DNA of 64,000 nt, taken from assembly GCA_958296115.1 (NCBI GenBank), contig OY282442.1:716001-780000 (forward strand), in the 5' to 3' direction. The notes beneath the pieces were generated by a model. The model made no database searches and was not told the DNA's origin. It saw only the letters and a program-made list of their open reading frames with translations. A program made the position numbers and the translations under genes. The stretch comes from an uncultured Dehalococcoidia bacterium (GTDB lineage: Bacteria; Chloroflexota; Dehalococcoidia; Lucifugimonadales; CAJWER01). Positions 58,877 to 64,000 of this stretch are shown piece after piece; position 1 is the first letter of the stretch, and every line of letters starts with the position of its first letter.

Positions 58877-61356
58877 GTCAGTTCCACGAACGTGGCCCCG
58901 CTGCCGCCATTGGCAGGAGCCTCCTGCCCGAACGACTTCGCCAGCGGGTGATGCTCCAGGAGCTCGCGGACCGCCTGCCTCAGCGCTCCCGTCCCCTTGC
59001 CGTGTACTATCCGAACGGAGGCGAGCCCGTCCCGCACGGCCCTGTCGAGAAACTCCTCCACCCTCATCAGGGCGTCCTCCGACCGCATCCCCCTCAGGTC
59101 AACCTCCATCGAGCCGAGTACCGGGCCCAGGTCGAGCCGCACCTCTGGGAGATGCTCGCCCGTGGACTCCTTCTCATCGGCATGGGAGAGGCGGCCCAGT
59201 GCGACCCGAAGCTGGACGTTCCCGACTATGACCTCAGCTTCCTGCGCGCGTTCGTCGATAGTCTCGACGGAGCCCCGCACGTCCATCCCACGGACGCTGA
59301 CGAGGTCGCCCACGGAGAGCGGACCCCTGGGGCGCCGCGCTTCCCGGGCAGCGCTGGGGGGGATTTCGGAGGACCTTCCTGCGTGGACGTGGGGGATGGA
59401 GCCCAGCCCGAACACCTCTGGTGGAGCGAGGCTGTCCTGTATCTTGGGCATCGCCTTCCTGGCTTGATCCAGCGCCTCGGCGGCTTCCTCGACCCTCGGC
59501 TCGACCGGCTCCCCGGACGGCGCGGACCAGGAGAGAGCTGCCCGCGCCTGCCGCAGCCGCCTGCGCGTATCTTCGTGCTCGGCCTCCAGGCCTCTTCTCA
59601 TGTCCAAGAGCATGTCCCCGCGCGACGCCTCGAACTCTTCGAGCCTGGACTCGAACTCCTTGCGTGACGCCTCCGCTTCCGCCTGCGTCCTGTCCGCGGC
59701 CTCGACGCGCTCCTTGAGCTGCTGGCGCGACGCCTGAAGCTCAAGGAGCCAGTCCTCGAACAGCAGATGCCGCGGCTCCATCAGAGAGCGGGCGTCGTCC
59801 AGTATCTCCGCAGGCAGCCCCACCTGCTCGGCCACGGAGATCGCATAACTCCTCCCGGGCACGCCCAGCGTCAGGTGGTAGGTCGGCATCAGTGTCCGCG
59901 CGTCAAGCTCGACGCTGGCGTTGCTCATGCCCTCAGCGGTCTCGGCATGTACGGCGACGCTCCGGTGGTGCGTCGTCGCTATCGCCCACGCGCCGACCGA
60001 GACGACGTGATTCAGGACGGCCTTGGCAAGGGCAGACCCCTCATCCGGGTCAGTGCTCGATCCCAGCTCGTCGAGCAGCGCGAGGGACCGCGGCGTGGCG
60101 TGCCTGACGATAGCGGCCAGGTTCCGCGCGTGCGACCCAAACGTAGATACGGATTCCTGGATGCTCTGCTGGTCGCCTATGTCCGCATATACGCCGTCGA
60201 ACACGGGCAGCGCGCTGCCCTCTTCGACCGGAATCGGCAGGCCTGACTGATGCATGACGGCCAGCAGCCCCGTGGTCTTCAGCGCAGCTGTCTTGCCACC
60301 CATGTTCGGCCCCGTTATCACCAGCGCCGGTCGCTCCGGGCTGACCTTGACGTTCACGGGCACGGCATCCCGGCCGAGGAGGGGATGACGCGCCTGCATC
60401 AAGCGAATGGCGCCATCGCTGTCACGACCTCCTTGGACAGCAATGGCAGTATATCCCCGCCTGGCTCCGTACCTAGCGCGGGCCATGATGAAGTCCAGGC
60501 GGGCCGTGAGCTCGGCGCCCGACTCGATCTCGCGGGCGACTGCCCCTACGGCCGCCGACAGGTCCCGCAGCGCGCGCTCGATCTCCCGCTCCTCCTCCAG
60601 CACGACCTCGCGCCACCTGTTGCCCAGGTCCACCGTCGCAAAGGGTTCCACGAACAGGGTCGCCCCCGTATTCGAGGCTCCATGCACGACACCGGGGACC
60701 CGGTGGCGATGGCCCGTCTTCACCTGGACGACCAGCCTGTCCGAGCGCATGGAGACCACGCTGTCTTGGAGGGCATCCTCCCCGGCGCGCGAGTCGATTA
60801 CGCGGCCCAGCGCGGCGGCCACCTCTTCGTATGCCTGCCGCGCCTGGCGCCGGAGGATCCCCAACCCCGGCGATGCGCCGTCCAGAACCTCGCCTCTGGG
60901 GCCTATGCTCGCCGTTATCCTGCGGCGGACATCCGACAGGTCCGAGATTCCGGACGCTATCGCCGCCAGTATCGGCGTGGGGCGTCCGGGCGAGAGCGCG
61001 GCTGCCCTAGCCCTCGCCTGCACGTCGATCATTTCCGCGATTCCAAGCAGCTCGCGCCCAGTGAGCAGGCCCCCCTTCTCAGCCCGCGCAACCGGAACCG
61101 ACACGTCATCGACGGACCGCAGCGCAACGTCCCGCCCGTCTTCGAGCAGGATTGCCGCCTCCGCAGTCTCCCTGTGCCGCACTTCGATTTCGCCGGGGTC
61201 ATAGGAAGGCTTCAGCGCAAGGGCCATCTCGCGAGCCCTGGGAAACGTCGTATCCGAAGCAATCTGCGCGCGCACCTCGGGGAAGTCGAGCAGGTCCAGC
61301 GCATCGTCCAGCAGCCTCTGCCGCTCGACCTCTGAACCCGCGTCCTGTCCTTGCAA
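58873..61356 (-). CDS. mutS2: MutS2 with C-terminal Smr domain
   Basis: 827 residues, normal MutS2 length. N-terminal helical core (LDFPEVRAQIASD, LRSVDDVSVPVARAEKGG), ATPase with GPNMGGKTAALKTTGLL at about residue 350, DIGDQQSIQESVSTFGSH, LLDELGSSTDPDEGSAL (Walker B) and TTHHRSVAVHAE. A coiled coil precedes the Smr nuclease domain at about 745-827 (VDLRGMRSEDALMRVEEFL, HGKGTGALRQAVRELL). MutS2 restrains recombination and rescues collided ribosomes. The TTG start has AAGGAC upstream. Confidence 0.95.
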   Translation of the reverse strand: MQGQDAGSEVERQRLLDDALDLLDFPEVRAQIASDTTFPRAREMALALKPSYDPGEIEVRHRETAEAAILLEDGRDVALRSVDDVSVPVARAEKGGLLTGRELLGIAEMIDVQARARAAALSPGRPTPILAAIASGISDLSDVRRRITASIGPRGEVLDGASPGLGILRRQARQAYEEVAAALGRVIDSRAGEDALQDSVVSMRSDRLVVQVKTGHRHRVPGVVHGASNTGATLFVEPFATVDLGNRWREVVLEEEREIERALRDLSAAVGAVAREIESGAELTARLDFIMARARYGARRGYTAIAVQGGRDSDGAIRLMQARHPLLGRDAVPVNVKVSPERPALVITGPNMGGKTAALKTTGLLAVMHQSGLPIPVEEGSALPVFDGVYADIGDQQSIQESVSTFGSHARNLAAIVRHATPRSLALLDELGSSTDPDEGSALAKAVLNHVVSVGAWAIATTHHRSVAVHAETAEGMSNASVELDARTLMPTYHLTLGVPGRSYAISVAEQVGLPAEILDDARSLMEPRHLLFEDWLLELQASRQQLKERVEAADRTQAEAEASRKEFESRLEEFEASRGDMLLDMRRGLEAEHEDTRRRLRQARAALSWSAPSGEPVEPRVEEAAEALDQARKAMPKIQDSLAPPEVFGLGSIPHVHAGRSSEIPPSAAREARRPRGPLSVGDLVSVRGMDVRGSVETIDERAQEAEVIVGNVQLRVALGRLSHADEKESTGEHLPEVRLDLGPVLGSMEVDLRGMRSEDALMRVEEFLDRAVRDGLASVRIVHGKGTGALRQAVRELLEHHPLAKSFGQEAPANGGSGATFVELT

Positions 61357-61455
61357 TGTCCGTCCTTATCCAGCAAAGCGCCCTGTTCGCCCGACCACCA
61401 TTCTACCAGTTGGCGGCAGATGGACAGCCGCTGACCGCCGCCTCCAAATGTAGTG

Positions 61456-61461
61456 TATAAT
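61456..61461 (+). promoter_or_regulatory. -10 hexamer for a probable leaderless transcript
   Basis: TATAAT (61456-61461) lies 6 bases before the ATG at 61468, so transcription would start at or next to the start codon. No ribosome site is present. Confidence 0.5.
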
Positions 61462-61467
61462 CAGGTC

Positions 61468-62175
61468 ATGGCAGAGCCAGCCGCGCAGTTTGACTCCGAG
61501 TCCCTTGTGGCTCGCATCATCGAAGAGCTTCGAACCCACCCCGAAGCTCAGGCTCTGTTGCTGCGCGCGTTGCTCACCGACGAATTTCTCGGTATGCCCG
61601 TGCGCATGGAGCGCATGGAAGCCGACATAGGCAGCCTGAAAGCCATCACGAGCCGCATGGAAGCCGACATAGGCAGCCTGAAAGCCACCACGAACAGCCT
61701 GAAAGCCATCACGAGCCGCATGGAAGCCGACATAGCCGTGCTCAAGGGCGACAGCTTGGAAGTGAAGCTCCACCGAAGGGTTCGTCCGCTCCTCAGCCAG
61801 CAGCTCAGCCTGCGGAGGACACGCATACTGCACAGCCCTCTGATGGAGACCAGCCCAGAGCTATACGGCCCGGTCGAACAGGCATTCGCCAACGGCGTCA
61901 TCTCCAGTCCACAGGAATCCCGAATCGACGCAACGGACATCATCATGCGCGCGGCGCGAAAAGCCGACGGGTCCGCAGTATGGGTGGCGGTCGAGGTGTC
62001 CAACAACATCAGCCAGAACGACATAGACCGCGTTCGCACGTCCGCCGACGCCCTGGGCGCCGTCTTCAGGCAAGACGCTGTGGCCGTCGCCGCCGGCTAT
62101 CACATCCACCCCAAGGACCAAGAGCGCGCTGACGACGTGAACGTCCACGTCCTCCTCGTCAGCGAGAACGGCTGA
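61468..62175 (+). CDS. Coiled-coil protein with PD-(D/E)XK-like C-terminal domain (DUF3782-like)
   Basis: 235 residues. An N-terminal helix (LVARIIEELRTHPEAQALLLRALLTDEF), a coiled-coil region of three repeats of RMEADIGSLKA(I/T)T type (about residues 50-95), then an alpha/beta domain with AVWVAVEVSNNIS, the ExS end of a degenerate PD-(D/E)XK core, and DAVAVAAGYHIHP. Similar layouts are common in DUF3782-type proteins of unknown function that are scattered in many copies in some bacteria. Probable leaderless start at ATG 61468. Confidence 0.65.
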   Translation: MAEPAAQFDSESLVARIIEELRTHPEAQALLLRALLTDEFLGMPVRMERMEADIGSLKAITSRMEADIGSLKATTNSLKAITSRMEADIAVLKGDSLEVKLHRRVRPLLSQQLSLRRTRILHSPLMETSPELYGPVEQAFANGVISSPQESRIDATDIIMRAARKADGSAVWVAVEVSNNISQNDIDRVRTSADALGAVFRQDAVAVAAGYHIHPKDQERADDVNVHVLLVSENG

Positions 62176-62244
62176 TGCGTCTGCCGGCGTCCACAACGCC
62201 GAAGGGCCGGCCAGCTATCCCACTGGCGTCTGGACCAGCGGGCC

Positions 62245-63153
62245 ATGTCAACGCGAATAACGGTTAGGGTTCCCGCAACCACGGCCAACCTGGGACCGGG
62301 TTTCGACTGCCTCGGGATGGCCTTGGACATCTGGAACACGGTCACCTTCACGACGGGGGCATCCGGATTCGAGGTCCAGGGGCAGGGCGCGCAGGAGCTC
62401 ACGCTTGGCGGCGATAACTTCGTCAGCGCGTCCTTCGCCATCCCCTTCGACGAAGCCGGAATGCCAGCGCCGGAGGTTGGCATCGTCTGCCGCAACGACA
62501 TACCCATCGGGCGGGGCCTGGGGAGCAGCTCGGCCGCAGTCGTCGCGGGCGTTCTGGCGGCGAACGAGCTCTGCGGAAGGCCCTTCACACAGCGGCGACT
62601 GTTGGAGATGGCGGCCAGGATGGAGGGCCACGCCGACAACATCGCGCCAGCCATGCTGGGGGGGCTGCAGATAGTGGTGCATGGCGACGACGGCATCGTC
62701 ACGTCGGCCGCGCCGTTGCCCGATGGCCTGGGCGCCGTTATCTTCGTCCCGGATCAGCCCATTCTCACTACCGAGGCCCGGTCGCTGCTGCCCGGCAAGA
62801 TCGCCAGGGCAGATGCAGTGTACAACATCGGCAGGGTAGGCCTCCTGGTCAGCGCACTCGCCAACGGCGACCTGACGCTGCTCAGGACGGCGACGCAGGA
62901 CCGGCTCCACCAACAGGCGAGGGAGCAGGTCTTCCCGGCCATGAAGAACATCCTAAGGGCCGCGCTCGACGCTGGGGCGTATGGCGCCTTCCTGTCCGGG
63001 TCCGGTTCGGCCGTGCTTGCCCTTGCCGGGAGCCGCCAGATGACCATAGGGTACGAGATGGCGGAGGCCGCGTCCAAGTCGGGTGTGGCCGGCGAGTTCA
63101 AGATTGCCAGGCCGTCCAAGCAGGGCGCGCGTCTGTCCGTGGACTCGGTGTAG
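62245..63153 (+). CDS. thrB: Homoserine kinase
   Basis: GHMP kinase making O-phosphohomoserine for threonine. 302 residues. VRVPATTANLGPGFDCLGMAL at the N-terminus, the phosphate loop IPIGRGLGSSSAAVVAG at about residues 90-106, EGHADNIAPAMLGG and GAYGAFLSGSGSAV are the family motifs. Followed nine bases later by lysC, together forming part of the aspartate-family pathway. Confidence 0.95.
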   Translation: MSTRITVRVPATTANLGPGFDCLGMALDIWNTVTFTTGASGFEVQGQGAQELTLGGDNFVSASFAIPFDEAGMPAPEVGIVCRNDIPIGRGLGSSSAAVVAGVLAANELCGRPFTQRRLLEMAARMEGHADNIAPAMLGGLQIVVHGDDGIVTSAAPLPDGLGAVIFVPDQPILTTEARSLLPGKIARADAVYNIGRVGLLVSALANGDLTLLRTATQDRLHQQAREQVFPAMKNILRAALDAGAYGAFLSGSGSAVLALAGSRQMTIGYEMAEAASKSGVAGEFKIARPSKQGARLSVDSV

Positions 63154-63161
63154 GCGCCCCG

Positions 63162-64000
63162 GTGGCGGTCGTGGTCCAGAAATACGGCGGCAGCTCCTTA
63201 GCCGACGCCGAGTCCATACGCAACGTCGCAGGGCGCATCGCCAGATCCCAGCAATCCGGGGCCCAAGTCGTCGCCGTCGTGTCGGCCATGGGCGACACGA
63301 CGGACAGGCTCATCGAGATGGCCGAGAGGGTCGCCGGAAGCCCAGACCCCAGGGAGCTCGACGCCCTCCTGTCCACAGGCGAGCTCCAGAGCTGCACCCT
63401 CGTGACCATGGCGCTCCATTCGATGGGCTGCAGGGCGATCTCGCTCAGCGGAGCCCAGGCCGGGATACGCACCGACTCACGCCACCGCCGGGCGCGCATA
63501 TCGGTGGTCGAGCCCAAGCGCATCACCCAGGAGCTCGGAAGCGGCAAGATAGTGATAGTGGCCGGGTTCCAGGGGATTACCGACGAGCTGGACGTTACGA
63601 CCCTAGAGCGAGGCGGCTCCGACACCACCGCCGTCGCGGTAGCGGCGGGTCTCGGCGCGGCCAGATGCGAGATATACACCGACGTGGACGGCATCTATAC
63701 CGCGAATCCGCGCATAGTGCCTGACGCCCGCAAGCTCGACGAGCTGGGCTTCGAGGAGATGCTGGAGCTTGCGAGCTACGGGGCAAAGTTCCCGCCGCAG
63801 GCAATCGAGATGGCCCTCGTCTATGATGTTCCCATACTCGTGGCCTCCAGCTACAGGGACGGACCGGGCACGATGATCCACAAGGAGCCCAGGATGAGCA
63901 TGAGAGTCGGCCAGATCCGGAACAGGGTCAGGGCAATCGCCACCGACGCGAACGTGGCGAAGATCACCGCGCGCGGTCTCGCGGACCGCGTCGGACTCCA
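63162..64000 (+). CDS. lysC: Aspartate kinase, N-terminal part (cut by window edge)
   Basis: First step of lysine, threonine and methionine synthesis. About 279 codons from a GTG: VVVQKYGGSSLADAESIR (aspartokinase signature KYGGSS), VVSAMGDTTDRLIEMAE, LSTGELQSCTLV, GFQGITDELDVTTLERGGSDTTAVA and TDVDGIYTANPRIVPDARKL. The ACT regulatory domains begin near the window end (RNRVRAIATDANVAKIT). Coupled to thrB. No evidence of fusion with homoserine dehydrogenase within the visible part. Confidence 0.95.
   Translation, partial: MAVVVQKYGGSSLADAESIRNVAGRIARSQQSGAQVVAVVSAMGDTTDRLIEMAERVAGSPDPRELDALLSTGELQSCTLVTMALHSMGCRAISLSGAQAGIRTDSRHRRARISVVEPKRITQELGSGKIVIVAGFQGITDELDVTTLERGGSDTTAVAVAAGLGAARCEIYTDVDGIYTANPRIVPDARKLDELGFEEMLELASYGAKFPPQAIEMALVYDVPILVASSYRDGPGTMIHKEPRMSMRVGQIRNRVRAIATDANVAKITARGLADRVGL

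Overview
The window is GC-rich bacterial chromosome with dense, tightly overlapping operons, many GTG and TTG starts, and repeated Thr-Pro-rich lipoprotein or surface-protein stalks. Fused gamma-alpha KorA with KorB, IspH (MEP pathway), CrcB, LarB/LarE, MutS2 and dispersed REP/MITE-like repeats fit a Chloroflexota genome, perhaps a Dehalococcoidia or SAR202-like lineage. That assignment is inference from gene content and style; no rRNA or tRNA gene was seen.

Layout. (1) 1-6848, minus strand: a pyrimidine operon, pyrR-pyrB-Nudix-pyrC-carA-carB. It starts at a consensus promoter whose transcript begins almost directly with a PyrR-binding RNA loop. A NucS-like nuclease gene and a frameshifted ATPase remnant sit between pyrC and carA. 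(2) 6961-15608: housekeeping and accessory enzymes (Nudix, GNAT, two small operons, an aldehyde dehydrogenase, DUF1501 and NHL proteins, BI-1, OsmC). (3) 15767-20301: an operon of two large surface proteins carrying three copies of an unrecognised domain, followed by two tiny coupled ORFs. (4) 20447-21262: a repeat element with a putative structured RNA; its twin lies at 40175-40965. (5) 21360-27539: lepA, a DUF1801 protein, crcB and a large lipoprotein metallopeptidase. (6) 27747-31369: a five-gene phage-tail-like cassette with its own near-consensus promoter and a leader hairpin that looks like an attenuator, flanked by inverted copies of a short repeat. (7) 31565-36519: recA, a CNNM/CorC protein, tilS and a phosphonoacetate-hydrolase-like enzyme.

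(8) Two visibly A+T-richer segments look horizontally acquired. 36559-39974 holds a sacsin/HSP90-type ATPase with a NO VEIN-like C-terminus. 43852-48006 holds an operon of m5C methyltransferase, MORC/MutL-like GHKL ATPase, a Rossmann-like protein of unknown function, and a Vsr nuclease. Between them lie repeat copy B, larB, larE and a Gfo/Idh/MocA-like gene with a degenerate active site. (9) 48143-53871: a GSA-aminomutase-like protein, a membrane metallopeptidase, a lactonase-type propeller, a VOC protein, a putative terminator-ended small RNA, and an aminotransferase. (10) 54146-64000: korAB, ispH, a DUF192 lipoprotein with mutS2, a leaderless PD-(D/E)XK-like gene, then thrB and lysC (cut by the window end).

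The most promising material for something new is the methyltransferase-MORC-unknown-Vsr operon, the duplicated structured RNA element (two copies with compensatory changes), the three-copy surface domain, the minimal tail cassette with its promoter-attenuator, and the PyrR switch that appears to act on translation.
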